64,000 nt of DNA from Sulfitobacter marinus (lineage in GTDB: Bacteria > Pseudomonadota > Alphaproteobacteria > Rhodobacterales > Rhodobacteraceae). Where the stretch lies: positions 62,001 through 126,000 of the forward strand of contig NZ_FPAJ01000007.1 of NCBI RefSeq assembly GCF_900116285.1, in the 5' to 3' direction. Below are positions 17,284-25,146 of this stretch, one piece after another (within the stretch, counting starts at the first letter, position 1; the number at the start of each line of letters is the position of its first letter). A program made the translations under genes and the position numbers. The notes below the pieces were generated by a model, which had not been told where the DNA came from, did not search any database, and was given only the letters and a program-made list of their open reading frames with translations.

Positions 17284-17832
17284 TCAGCATTTAAAACTCA
17301 ATGCGGCATCAATCAGGTGCCGCAATTGGCGACTGTGCATCTTTGCGTCGGCACTGGCCATTCCCGGCACCTGTAGTGAGTATCGGGTGATTGATGCCCC
17401 GACGATGACAGCGATGAACATGGCCAGACGCTCTTTGACGTGGGCACCGTCCATTCGGGCCTCAAGTGGGTCAATTAATTTGTCGAACAGGGCGACCCGC
17501 ACACGTTCACCGACAATGGGGTCATCCGCGTTTAGGATAATCATCCGGGTCGTGGAGAACTTGTGATCTTCCGACGTGGGATCCGTGAATTTTTCAATCG
17601 CCGTTTCAATTGGGTCATTGGCAGGGTCAAGCAGCTCCGGCCAATTAAGGCATTCTTTTAGGCTCGCATTAAACAGACCCAGCTTGCCGCCGAAGTAGCG
17701 TGAAATCAGTGCGACATCGACACCGGCCTGCCCGGCGATTTTTCGTAAGGATGCATTGGAATAGCCGAACTCTCCAAACTGCCGAGTGGCGGATTGTAAA
17801 AGCGCGCTGCGTGTATGTTCTGACTTGCTCAT
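17284..17832 (-). CDS. TetR-family transcriptional regulator
   Basis: A 182-residue TetR-type protein. The N-terminal HTH (ALLQSATRQFGEFGYSNASL followed by RKIAGQAGVDVALISRYFGGK) is clear, with a C-terminal ligand domain of family size. It is divergent from the SDR gene, and two near-identical palindromes lie between the two genes, so it very likely represses itself and the SDR gene. The inducer is unknown. Confidence 0.9.
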   Translation of the reverse strand: MSKSEHTRSALLQSATRQFGEFGYSNASLRKIAGQAGVDVALISRYFGGKLGLFNASLKECLNWPELLDPANDPIETAIEKFTDPTSEDHKFSTTRMIILNADDPIVGERVRVALFDKLIDPLEARMDGAHVKERLAMFIAVIVGASITRYSLQVPGMASADAKMHSRQLRHLIDAALSFKC

Positions 17833-17858
17833 GATTTTTTATAGGTCGCTCAATATTT

Positions 17859-17918
17859 GTCAACAAGTGTTGACTTCATGCGCATGCGCCCCTACCTCCA
17901 CTGTCAACGATTGTTGAC
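17859..17918. promoter_or_regulatory. Twin TetR operators, GTCAAC-N4-GTTGAC
   Basis: GTCAACAAGTGTTGAC at 17859-17874 and GTCAACGATTGTTGAC at 17903-17918 are two copies of one palindrome, centred 44 bp apart (about four helical turns, so on the same DNA face). They fill the 101-bp region between the divergent TetR and SDR genes. The second copy ends 15 bp before the SDR start and would block its transcription. Confidence 0.85.
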
Positions 17919-17933
17919 TTATAGGGAAAGCAC

Positions 17934-18704
17934 ATGTCCAACACAGCACTTATTACCGGCGCATCTTCTGGCATTGGTCGCGAATTTGCACGGTATCATG
18001 CGGCAAAGGGGGGTGACTTGATCATCACAGCGCGTCGGGAGAACAAGCTTAACGAACTCAAAGACGAGCTTGAGAGCAAGCACGGCATTAACGTGAAAAC
18101 GATCCCGCTTGATTTGGGGGCGCAAGGGGCTGCCAAGGCGCTTTATGATGCCACACAGAGTGCGCAGATTGATATCTTGATCAATAATGCCGGTTTCGGG
18201 GGACATGGTACATTCTTGGACCGGGGTCTTGAGGCCGACATGAACATGCTTGATCTCAACGTCGCTGCGTTGGTGCAGCTGTGTCACTTGGTTGGCAAAG
18301 ATATGGTCGCGCGCGGCAGTGGCAAAGTTCTTAACGTCAGCTCAACGGGGGCTTATCAACCCGGCCCCTTGCAGGCGACATATTTTGCGACCAAAGCGTT
18401 TGTGAGCACTCTTTCCCCCGCGCTTGATTTTGAATGGCGCCCCTACGGGGTGACCGTCACGGCGCTAGAACCCGGATTCGTTGATACAGGCTTTGCACAG
18501 GCGGCCGCGATGGATCAGCTTGCAATGACACAGGATAACCCGGCAACGCCCGAAAATGTCGCAAAATTCGGGTATGAGGCCATGCTGAAAGGCAAATTGC
18601 GGGTCATCAATGATCGGAAAATGCGGTTCATGCTGAACTGGTTGGTCCCCCTTTTGCCACGCCGTATGGTGATGAAAATGGTCTATGATATGCAAATGAA
18701 GTAA
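17934..18704 (+). CDS. Short-chain dehydrogenase/reductase
   Basis: A 256-residue classical SDR. It has the cofactor motif TGASSGIG (residues 8-15), NNAG near 86 and the catalytic Ser-Tyr-Lys set in NVSSTGAY and YFATK. The C-terminal tail is basic and hydrophobic (MLNWLVPLLPRRMVMKMVYD), suggesting a membrane-associated lipid-type substrate as in many DltE/YqjQ-like SDRs. It is controlled by the divergent TetR gene. The substrate is unknown. Confidence 0.9.
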   Translation: MSNTALITGASSGIGREFARYHAAKGGDLIITARRENKLNELKDELESKHGINVKTIPLDLGAQGAAKALYDATQSAQIDILINNAGFGGHGTFLDRGLEADMNMLDLNVAALVQLCHLVGKDMVARGSGKVLNVSSTGAYQPGPLQATYFATKAFVSTLSPALDFEWRPYGVTVTALEPGFVDTGFAQAAAMDQLAMTQDNPATPENVAKFGYEAMLKGKLRVINDRKMRFMLNWLVPLLPRRMVMKMVYDMQMK

Positions 18705-18766
18705 ATCGCAGGACGCGGCAGTACGGCGTCAAACCGGATACGGCCTCCCCCGCAAACACCCCCAAA

Positions 18767-18801
18767 AAAAATGGCGCGCCTCGCTGAGGCACGCCATTTT
18801 T
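18767..18801. terminator. Bidirectional terminator between the SDR gene and rpmE
   Basis: AAAAATGGCG at 18767-18776 pairs with CGCCATTTTT at 18792-18801, and the inner CCTC/GAGG extends the stem. A- and T-tracts at the arms serve both convergent genes. Confidence 0.88.
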
Positions 18802-18822
18802 GTTCGTAATAGGCAGAAGGGT

Positions 18823-19044
18823 TTAGAAGCCCAAACCTGCATATTTGTTTTTGAACTTGGACACGCGGCCGCCGGTATCCATCAAGCGGGATGTGCCGCC
18901 GTTCCATGCAGGGTGCACGGAGGGGTCAATATCCAACGCCAGCTGGTCGCCTTCTTTGCCGTAGGTCGATTTCATTTCCACGACGGTGCCGTCTGTCATT
19001 TTGACGTTGATCGTGTGGTATTCGGGGTGTGTATCGGCTTTCAT
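18823..19044 (-). CDS. rpmE: 50S ribosomal protein L31
   Basis: A 73-residue L31. [20 protein letters not shown] and the C-terminal [12 protein letters not shown] are typical of the alphaproteobacterial form. The CxxC zinc pair of some L31 proteins is absent, so this is the zinc-free type. It follows rplS by 11 bp and is the last gene of the run, ending at the bidirectional terminator. Confidence 0.97.
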   Translation of the reverse strand: MKADTHPEYHTINVKMTDGTVVEMKSTYGKEGDQLALDIDPSVHPAWNGGTSRLMDTGGRVSKFKNKYAGLGF

Positions 19045-19055
19045 GACAGCTCTCC

Positions 19056-19439
19056 TTACGCGTTCGCGCCAGATTTTGGCTTGTAATGGGCGTTCTCGAC
19101 AATCCGTGCCGATTTGCCGCGACGGCTGCGCAGGTAATACAGCTTGGCGCGACGGACGCGGCCACGACGGACAACGGTGATGCTTTCGATGTTGGTCGAG
19201 TGCAGCGGGAATACGCGCTCTACGCCTTCACCAAAGGAAATCTTGCGCACGGTGAACGAACCGGCAATGCCGTGGCCGTTGTTGCGTGCAATGCAGACGC
19301 CTTCGTAGTTCTGAACGCGGGTACGTGTACCTTCGGTCACTTTAAAGCCCACGCGGATGGTGTCACCAGCGCGGAAGTCTGGGATTTCTTTACCCAGTTC
19401 GGCGATTTGTTCCGCCTCGATCTGTGCAATCAGGTTCAT
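19056..19439 (-). CDS. rplS: 50S ribosomal protein L19
   Basis: A 127-residue L19 with the family blocks [20 protein letters not shown] and [18 protein letters not shown]. It starts at ATG 19439 with AGGAG in the expected window. L19 sits at the 30S-50S interface. It is usually grouped with rpsP, rimM and trmD, but here purC and a 236-bp gap separate it from them. Confidence 0.97.
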   Translation of the reverse strand: MNLIAQIEAEQIAELGKEIPDFRAGDTIRVGFKVTEGTRTRVQNYEGVCIARNNGHGIAGSFTVRKISFGEGVERVFPLHSTNIESITVVRRGRVRRAKLYYLRSRRGKSARIVENAHYKPKSGANA

Positions 19440-19675
19440 CTGATCGTCTCCTATGAATGCTCGCGGTTAGTCCACGAAGTTTTGCGCGATCCCATAGCTT
19501 CGGTCTGTCTGGCGGGCCTGCCGTAGCACCCCATCGAAGGTAGCATCATCTTTGCTTTGAATTTCTGCGGATGCAGAAAAGGCTGGAGCCGCAAAAGCGA
19601 TTCCAGACGTAGGCGTCGTATAGGTCGGATATTCCCTTGGATCAAGAGGGTATCACCGCCTAAATGCGTCGCCCT
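19440..19675 (-). promoter_or_regulatory. Leader region of rplS-rpmE
   Basis: The 236 bp between purC and rplS carry no convincing gene. On the minus strand a perfect hairpin TTTCTGC/GCAGAAA (19562-19579, 4-nt loop) lies about 125 nt upstream of the rplS start. A leader of this size before a ribosomal protein gene may contain a promoter and an autoregulatory structure, but no known motif was recognised. Confidence 0.35.
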
Positions 19676-20635
19676 TTAGGTGGTGAAATAGGGGGCCAGA
19701 TTGCTGCGCACGCGGTCCAGCATGGTGTCGCCGTCCATGTTGGGCACGAACGTCTGGTCGGTGATCGCCTCGTAGGCGTCGATATAGACCTGCGAGGTTG
19801 CTGCAATCAGATCGGCGGGAATTTCAGGGATGTTATCCTTGTAAGGGTCGCAGCGCGCATCGACCCACGACCGGATAACATCCTTGTCAAAGGACGGGGG
19901 GCGGGTGCCGTTTTCAAGCGCCGCCTGATACCCATCCGCCAGCCAAAAGCGTGAGCTGTCAGGCGTGTGAATTTCATCAGCCAGTAGGATGTTCCCATCG
20001 GCATCGGTGCCAAATTCGTATTTCGTATCGACTAGGATCAACCCGTTCTTGGCGGCCATTTCTTGTCCTCGGGCAAACAGCCGCAAGGCGATGTCGCTGA
20101 TCTGATCCCATTGTGCTTGGGTGAGCAGACCCTGTTCTACGATTTCGGTTTCCGTCAGCGGCGCGTCATGACCGCCATCGAATTCTTTGGACGTGGGCGT
20201 GATGATCGCATGGGGCAGCGCCTCATTATCACGCAGCCCGTCGGGGAAGCTGTGGCCGTACATCTGCCGCGCGCCCTTTTTGTACAGCGTCAAAACCGAT
20301 GTACCGGTGGAGCCGGCCAGATACCCGCGCACCACAATCTCGACGGGCAGGATGGTCAGGCGTTTGCCGATCACCACATTGGGGTCGGGGTATTCCAGCA
20401 CGTGGTTGGGGCAGATATCTGCGGTGTTATCAAACCAGAACCGCGCCGTTTGGGTCAAAACCTGACCCTTGAACGGGATCGCCGTCAGGATCCGATCAAA
20501 GGCCGATATCCGGTCCGATGAGATCAGGATGCGGCGGTCATCTGGCAGATCATAGCAATCGCGCACCTTGCCGAAATAGGGGTTTGGCAGCTCGTCAATG
20601 CGGGCGTGGTCAAGGGTGCGGCTGAGGTCGGTCAT
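19676..20635 (-). CDS. purC: SAICAR synthase (phosphoribosylaminoimidazolesuccinocarboxamide synthase)
   Basis: Ligates aspartate to CAIR in purine biosynthesis. At 319 residues it is of the longer type, resembling fungal enzymes, not the ~240-residue E. coli form. Motifs include [23 protein letters not shown] and [11 protein letters not shown]. The frame opens at 20671, but ATG 20635 overlaps the trmD stop by 4 bp (ATGA), which settles the start and couples purC to the trmD operon. Rhodobacterales may carry a second, shorter purC elsewhere. Confidence 0.95.
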   Translation of the reverse strand: MTDLSRTLDHARIDELPNPYFGKVRDCYDLPDDRRILISSDRISAFDRILTAIPFKGQVLTQTARFWFDNTADICPNHVLEYPDPNVVIGKRLTILPVEIVVRGYLAGSTGTSVLTLYKKGARQMYGHSFPDGLRDNEALPHAIITPTSKEFDGGHDAPLTETEIVEQGLLTQAQWDQISDIALRLFARGQEMAAKNGLILVDTKYEFGTDADGNILLADEIHTPDSSRFWLADGYQAALENGTRPPSFDKDVIRSWVDARCDPYKDNIPEIPADLIAATSQVYIDAYEAITDQTFVPNMDGDTMLDRVRSNLAPYFTT

Positions 20636-21471
20636 GATTTGCCCTTTGGTTTTGGCGTGTATTTTGCCCACATATCAGGGCGGCGCTGTTCTGTCAGCCG
20701 TTCGCCTTGGGCCAACCGCCATTTCGCGATTTCGCCGTGGTTGCCCGACATCAGAACGGGTGGTATTTCGCGGCCCATCCATTCGGCGGGACGGGTGTAT
20801 TGGGGATGTTCCAACAGGCCCGAGGAATGGCTTTCCTCGACCGTGCTATCTGCGTTGCCCAGCACACCGGGCAGCAGGCGCACGGTGGCGTCGATCATCG
20901 CCTGCGCCGCCAGTTCGCCACCGGTCATGACAAAATCGCCCAAGGACACTTCGGTAATGCCATAGTGTTCGATCACGCGTTCATCGACGCCCTCAAAACG
21001 GCCACACAGCATGGTGACGCCCGAACATTTAGCCAGATCGGCGGCCATCGCCTGATCAAAGCGGCGTCCGCGCGGCGACATGTACAGGATCGGCCAACGT
21101 CCCGCCGCGCCCGACATGGCTTCTTCGATCGCGGGGCCAACCACATCGGCACGCATGACCATGCCAGCACCGCCGCCTGCGGGCGTGTCATCAACGTTGC
21201 GGTGTTTACCAATGCCATAGTCGCGTAGATTATGGGTGCGTAGCTGCCACTTGCCCTCTTGCAGGGCGCGGCCCGTCAGGCTGGCCCCCAGCACGCCGGG
21301 GAAAAGTTCGGGGAATAGCGTGACAATCTCGGCCCGCCAAACACCTGCGTAATCGGGGGTGTCTTGCATCAATTCGCGGGGTTTCAGCGTCGGACGTACC
21401 GATTGGCGGCCGTGAGAACGGGGCTTTGCGGGCCCGTCAGGGGCGTTTGTCTTGCTTGGCGGTGTTGTCAT
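20632..21471 (-). CDS. trmD: tRNA (guanine-37-N1)-methyltransferase
   Basis: SAM-dependent enzyme making m1G37 in tRNAs reading CNN codons. The trefoil-knot motifs [18 protein letters not shown] and [14 protein letters not shown] are present, as is [13 protein letters not shown]. The 279-residue protein carries about 45 extra N-terminal residues, including [18 protein letters not shown], ahead of the core [10 protein letters not shown]. Such an extension occurs in relatives, so the long start is kept. Between rimM and purC in the operon. Confidence 0.96.
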   Translation of the reverse strand: MTTPPSKTNAPDGPAKPRSHGRQSVRPTLKPRELMQDTPDYAGVWRAEIVTLFPELFPGVLGASLTGRALQEGKWQLRTHNLRDYGIGKHRNVDDTPAGGGAGMVMRADVVGPAIEEAMSGAAGRWPILYMSPRGRRFDQAMAADLAKCSGVTMLCGRFEGVDERVIEHYGITEVSLGDFVMTGGELAAQAMIDATVRLLPGVLGNADSTVEESHSSGLLEHPQYTRPAEWMGREIPPVLMSGNHGEIAKWRLAQGERLTEQRRPDMWAKYTPKPKGKS

Positions 21472-21549
21472 GTCACATTGGCCTTTTCCAGCACGGCTTT
21501 TGCAGGGCCGCGCGGGGTCTGGAACGCCGCCCCATTTTGCAGGCGCGGC

Positions 21550-22071
21550 TTAATCAGCCTTGGCATCGGGGAGTATCCCATCGGGGGGATCGGCGATAAT
21601 GCGACCTGTGGCCAGATCGACCGTGGGAACCGCCGCCTTGGTAAAGGGCAGGAACACGGTGGCCGAGGTGCCAGCAAGCTGCGTTTCCAGCAGATCATCC
21701 GCGCCGTGGTTTTGAACGGTCTTGACCTTACCGATCAACGTGCCGCCCGTATCAAACACCTCAAGCCCGATCAGGTCGGCATGATAAAACTCATCGTCGG
21801 GCAACGAGGGCAGCTGATCCCGCCGGGCAAACAGCACGGTGCCGCGCAGGGCGTCTGCTTCTTCCTTTGACGTCACATCCGTGATGCGGGCGACAAAGCC
21901 GTTCTTGATCGGACGCACCAGCGCGATTGCAAAGCTGCGCTTGCCGTCTTCTGATGTCAGGGGGCTGTAGGTTTCGATGTCTTCGGGAACTGCACAATAG
22001 CTTTTGACGCGCAATTCGCCGCGCACGCCATATGACCCCGCAATCGCGCCTACGGATACTTTGTCGTTCAT
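21550..22071 (-). CDS. rimM: Ribosome maturation factor RimM
   Basis: Binds S19 and assists 30S head maturation. The 173-residue protein has the N-terminal RimM domain ([18 protein letters not shown]) and a C-terminal PRC-barrel ([32 protein letters not shown]). The frame extends to 22110, but ATG 22071 ([10 protein letters not shown]) has GGAG nine bases upstream and overlaps the stop of a small upstream gene by 4 bp. Confidence 0.96.
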   Translation of the reverse strand: MNDKVSVGAIAGSYGVRGELRVKSYCAVPEDIETYSPLTSEDGKRSFAIALVRPIKNGFVARITDVTSKEEADALRGTVLFARRDQLPSLPDDEFYHADLIGLEVFDTGGTLIGKVKTVQNHGADDLLETQLAGTSATVFLPFTKAAVPTVDLATGRIIADPPDGILPDAKAD

Positions 22072-22217
22072 TGCAATAACTCCGAATTCACACAGATTGT
22101 GCCGGTCCACTGACCTTCACCAGCCCGACATTCGCTTTTCATCAGCGTACGTTCAAACCAGATGCCAATGGCAATACCTAAACCAAGAATAAAGATGAGA
22201 CGCAGCAATCGGAACAT
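22068..22217 (-). CDS. 49-residue membrane peptide between rpsP and rimM
   Basis: A short frame starting at ATG 22217. It begins [18 protein letters not shown], a single hydrophobic anchor, followed by [17 protein letters not shown], then [14 protein letters not shown]. Two cysteines flank a GEGQW segment, which suggests a disulfide-bonded periplasmic tail. The stop overlaps the rimM ATG (ATGA), a strong sign of real, coupled translation. It lies in the 301-bp stretch between rpsP and rimM that otherwise looks empty. I recall similar tiny proteins at this locus in relatives; no function is known. Confidence 0.75.
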   Translation of the reverse strand: MFRLLRLIFILGLGIAIGIWFERTLMKSECRAGEGQWTGTICVNSELLQ

Positions 22218-22372
22218 GATCGGCTTTCGGGTCAGGGACGACGTCAGGGCGCGGTCGGTGTCAGAGTGATGAGAAAGTACATCGGACAGCCTGCATTGGC
22301 AAAGTGATGCCAGCTGTCGAATACACCTGTAGCTTCCCGGCGCAGCAAAGACCGCGCCGGGGAACCGTTTGA

Positions 22373-22774
22373 TTATTCTGCTGCGGCTTCTTCTGCTGCA
22401 GGTTCTTCCGCTGGTGCTGCTGCGGCTTCTGCTGCTGCGGCGGCCTTGGCGGCTTTTTCTTCAACGCGCTCTTGGGCTTTCTTGCCCGGTGTACCCTTCT
22501 TGGGGTTGTTGCGCTCTGTCTTTGGGGTCACGCCTGCGGCTTCGAGCATACGTGCAACACGGTCTGTTGGCTGTGCGCCTTTGCTCATCCAATACTGAAC
22601 GCGTTCAACGTCCATTTTCACGCGCTCTTCGCTGTCTTTGGCCAGCAGAGGGTTATATGTGCCCAGCTTTTCAATAAAGCGGCCATCGCGTGGCATGCGG
22701 CTGTCGGCAGCAACGATACGGTAGAACGGGCGCTTTTTGGAACCGCCACGGGCGAGACGAATTTTCATGGACAT
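22373..22774 (-). CDS. rpsP: 30S ribosomal protein S16
   Basis: S16 core in the first ~85 residues ([32 protein letters not shown]). At 133 residues the protein is about 45 longer than the classic form. The extra tail is lysine-rich, then almost pure Ala/Glu ([20 protein letters not shown]), a disordered low-complexity tail of the kind seen in alphaproteobacterial S16. Start ATG 22774 has AAAGGA nine bases upstream; ATG 22768 is an alternative. Confidence 0.96.
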   Translation of the reverse strand: MSMKIRLARGGSKKRPFYRIVAADSRMPRDGRFIEKLGTYNPLLAKDSEERVKMDVERVQYWMSKGAQPTDRVARMLEAAGVTPKTERNNPKKGTPGKKAQERVEEKAAKAAAAAEAAAAPAEEPAAEEAAAE

Positions 22775-22800
22775 GATGTATTTCCTTTGGGTTTAGGTGT

Positions 22801-22822
22801 GGTGGGTTTCACCCACCCTACG
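22801..22822. repeat. Dispersed GTGGG...CCCACCCTACG hairpin repeat, copy 2
   Basis: GGTGGGTTTCACCCACC (22801-22817) is a 7-bp-arm hairpin with a 3-nt loop, followed by CTACG. The tail overlaps the stop codon of the chorismate mutase gene on the minus strand, so that gene ends inside the element. It matches the copy at 2648-2672. Confidence 0.65.
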
Positions 22823-23114
22823 ACTGGTGTTGTTTGTGGTGCTGAATGACTTCAGCGATGATGAAGTTCAGAAACTTCTTGGCGAATTCGGGATCGAGGT
22901 CAGCCTCTTTCGCCAAATCTTCGAGACGTGCGATCTGACCGGCTTCGCGGTTCGGATCGGACGGGGGAAGGTCGTGTTCAGCTTTGAGTTTCCCCACAGC
23001 CTGAGTGTGTTTGAACCGCTCGCCCAGCGTGTAAACAAGGATTGCATCTAGGCGGTCGATGCTCGCGCGGTGTTCTTTAAGAACCTCGGCGGCCAATTTA
23101 GCACTATTGGTCAT
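22818..23114 (-). CDS. Chorismate mutase, AroQ type
   Basis: A 98-residue all-helical AroQ chorismate mutase converting chorismate to prephenate for Phe/Tyr synthesis. Matches include the N-terminal RASIDRLDAILVYTLGERF, then AVGKLKAEHDLPPSDPNRE and a C-terminal FLNFIIAEVIQHH. Its ATG shares one base with the stop of the preceding gene (TAATG), so it is coupled within the ffh-rpsP operon, an unusual home for an aromatic amino acid enzyme but one I recall from related genomes. Confidence 0.9.
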   Translation of the reverse strand: MTNSAKLAAEVLKEHRASIDRLDAILVYTLGERFKHTQAVGKLKAEHDLPPSDPNREAGQIARLEDLAKEADLDPEFAKKFLNFIIAEVIQHHKQHQS

Positions 23115-23446
23115 TACAGCCCCAATTCATCGACGGTCGCGCCGTTGAACATCGGCTTGGTGAACGAACGGTCATAACGACGGATGCATTTGGTCGCCTT
23201 GGCGTGCTCATAGGCGCGCAGGCATTCAGGATCGTCCCACATCTTTGCGCGGTACGCCTCGTAATCGGCGAGCGACGCAAAGGAAAAGTGGCAATAGGCG
23301 ATGTCGTTGGGGCCTTCATGCGGCATATGATAGCCGTGATGGATGCCGCCCAGCTTCACCACAAGGTGCAGCCACGCTTTTGCATAGATTTCGAATTCCG
23401 GTAATTTGTCGGGGTCGATTTCATATCTGACGGTGCAACTGATCAT
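23114..23446 (-). CDS. NIPSNAP-family protein
   Basis: A 110-residue ferredoxin-like (dimeric alpha-beta barrel) protein: MISCTVRYEIDPDKLPEFEI at the start and a central YCHFSFASLADYEAYRAKM match the NIPSNAP pattern. It overlaps the ffh stop by 4 bp (ATGA) and the next gene by one base. Function in bacteria is not established; it may be a small oxygenase-fold or ligand-binding protein. Confidence 0.82.
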   Translation of the reverse strand: MISCTVRYEIDPDKLPEFEIYAKAWLHLVVKLGGIHHGYHMPHEGPNDIAYCHFSFASLADYEAYRAKMWDDPECLRAYEHAKATKCIRRYDRSFTKPMFNGATVDELGL

Positions 23447-24942
23447 TTCTTTTTCCCAAATCCTGACAGGCCGCCGGGCAGGCCCATGCCGCCGCCCATA
23501 CCGCCCATGTCGGGCAGCTTGCCGCCCATTTGTTTCGCCGCGGCTTCAAGCGCTTTGGGGTCCATGCCTTGGGCCATGGCCGCAGGGTCCATGCCGCCTT
23601 TGCCGCCCATCATGCCCTTCATGGCTTGTTTGAGCATGCCGCCTTTGCCCATCTTTTTCATCATATCGCTCATCTGGCGCTGCATCTTCATCAGCTTGTT
23701 CAACTCGGACACTTCGAGGCCGGCACCCTTAGCGATACGTTTCTTGCGGCTGGCTTGCAGCAGCGCGGGGTTGGCGCGCTCTTTCTTGGTCATGGATTGG
23801 ATCAGGGCAATCTGGCGCTTGAGCACCTTGTCGTCAAAGCCCGCTTCTTCGACCTGTTTGGCCATTTTACCCATGCCGGGCATCATGCCCATCATGCCTT
23901 GCATGCCGCCCATCTTGAGCATCTGTTCAAGCTGCATTTTCAGGTCGTTCATATTGAACTGACCCTTGGCCATGCGGCGCATCATCTTTTCGGCTTGTTC
24001 GGCCTCGATGGTTTCTTGGGCTTTTTCAACAAGGGCGACAATGTCACCCATGCCAAGGATACGACCCGCGATGCGTTCAGGTTCAAACGTCTCGAGCGCG
24101 TCCATCTTTTCGCCAAGACCGACGAATTTGATCGGCTTGCCAGTGACGGCGCGCATGGACAGGGCCGCACCACCGCGACCGTCGCCGTCCATGCGGGTCA
24201 GGACCACGCCGGAAATGCCGATGCGGTCGTTGAAGTTTTCAGCTGTTTGCACGGCGTCCTGGCCGGTCAGGCCATCGACCACCAGCAGTGTTTCGCGCGG
24301 GTTGGACACGTCGCGGACGGCTTCGACCTGTTGCATCAACTCTTCGTCGATGGACAGGCGACCCGCAGTATCCAGCATATAGACGTCATAGCCGCCCATG
24401 GCGGCTTGGGTCTTCGCGCGTTTGGCGATCTGGACGGGGTTTTCGCCCTTAACGATGGGCAGGGTATCAACGCCGATTTGCACACCGAGAATCGCCAGCT
24501 GTTCCATCGCGGCGGGGCGGTTAACGTCAAGTGACGCCATCAGCACGCGTTTGCCGTCGCGGTCTTTGAGACGTTTTGCCAGCTTGGCAGTCGTTGTCGT
24601 CTTACCGGACCCTTGCAGACCAACCATCAGAATCGGGGCAGGGGCGTTGTCGATTTTCAGCGAGCCGGGCTCGCCTTCGCCGCGGAGCACGTCAATCAGA
24701 GTGTCATGGACAATCTTGACGACCTGTTGACCGGGGGTGATCGATTTGGTGACCGCTTGGCCGGTGGCTTTGTCTTGGACGGCTTTGACGAAATCACGGG
24801 CGACGGGCAGGGATACGTCAGCCTCAAGCAGGGCGACGCGAACTTCGCGTAGGGCGGTTTTGACGTCTTCTTCGGACAGCGCCCCTTGTTTGGTGAGGCG
24901 GTCAAAGACGCCGGAAAGGCGTTCGGATAGATTCTCAAACAT
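23443..24942 (-). CDS. ffh: Signal recognition particle GTPase Ffh
   Basis: The protein subunit of SRP, targeting inner-membrane proteins co-translationally. The NG domain has the P-loop GLQGSGKTTTTAKLA, the DTAGRLSIDEELM motif and TRMDGDGRGG. The C-terminal M domain is methionine-rich (MEQMLKMGGMQGMMGMMPGM) with a Met/Gly tail to residue 499. Head gene of a long operon with overlapping starts. A folded leader lies upstream at 25004-25093. Confidence 0.97.
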   Translation of the reverse strand: MFENLSERLSGVFDRLTKQGALSEEDVKTALREVRVALLEADVSLPVARDFVKAVQDKATGQAVTKSITPGQQVVKIVHDTLIDVLRGEGEPGSLKIDNAPAPILMVGLQGSGKTTTTAKLAKRLKDRDGKRVLMASLDVNRPAAMEQLAILGVQIGVDTLPIVKGENPVQIAKRAKTQAAMGGYDVYMLDTAGRLSIDEELMQQVEAVRDVSNPRETLLVVDGLTGQDAVQTAENFNDRIGISGVVLTRMDGDGRGGAALSMRAVTGKPIKFVGLGEKMDALETFEPERIAGRILGMGDIVALVEKAQETIEAEQAEKMMRRMAKGQFNMNDLKMQLEQMLKMGGMQGMMGMMPGMGKMAKQVEEAGFDDKVLKRQIALIQSMTKKERANPALLQASRKKRIAKGAGLEVSELNKLMKMQRQMSDMMKKMGKGGMLKQAMKGMMGGKGGMDPAAMAQGMDPKALEAAAKQMGGKLPDMGGMGGGMGLPGGLSGFGKKK

Positions 24943-25003
24943 GGGCCATGGCCCCCTTCGGTCGGTTGCGGATGATCCTAATCTAGGAAGCCCGCGTTAA
25001 ATA

Positions 25004-25093
25004 CACAAATGCCCCCACGGGCGTAACACGCTGGTGGGGGGCGATCTCTGGCCGCGCCAGAGACCGGAAGGCATAGTGCTTCCGGGATTTGTG
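25004..25093 (-). ncRNA. Candidate structured leader RNA upstream of ffh (four-way junction)
   Basis: Three strong hairpins are enclosed by a closing helix. CACAAAT (25004-25010) pairs with ATTTGTG (25087-25093). Inside are CCCCCAC/GTGGGGG with an inner GCGT/ACGC (25012-25040), CTCTGG/CCAGAG (25046-25062) and CCGGAAG/CTTCCGG (25064-25085). The element lies 61 bp before the ffh start and just below a candidate minus-strand promoter, so it would form the 5' end of the ffh mRNA or a separate small RNA. It does not carry the SRP RNA or tRNA signatures. Function unknown; strand is inferred. Confidence 0.5.
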
Positions 25094-25096
25094 GGT

Positions 25097-25125
25097 CGTT
25101 TAAGTGAGGGGCGGGTTTGAGTCAA
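25097..25125 (-). promoter_or_regulatory. Candidate sigma-70 promoter for the ffh operon
   Basis: On the minus strand TTGACT (25125-25120) and TAAACG (25102-25097) are separated by 17 bp. The predicted start falls near 25090, at the outer edge of the folded leader. Confidence 0.45.
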
Positions 25126-25132
25126 CCCGCCC
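25109..25132. terminator. 9-bp perfect hairpin after azoR
   Basis: GGGCGGGTT (25109-25117) and AACCCGCCC (25124-25132) form a perfect stem with a 6-nt loop, 14 bp beyond the azoR stop. It may end azoR transcription, though no long T-run follows; it also overlaps the -35 of the putative ffh promoter. The role is therefore uncertain. Confidence 0.4.
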
Positions 25133-25146
25133 GTCGTGCCCGGTGA

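Noticed and set aside
25004-25132. SRP RNA (ffs) or a tRNA upstream of ffh
   Set aside because: The element lacks the GGAAGCAGC-type SRP domain IV motif and any T-loop consensus; only its position next to ffh suggested it.
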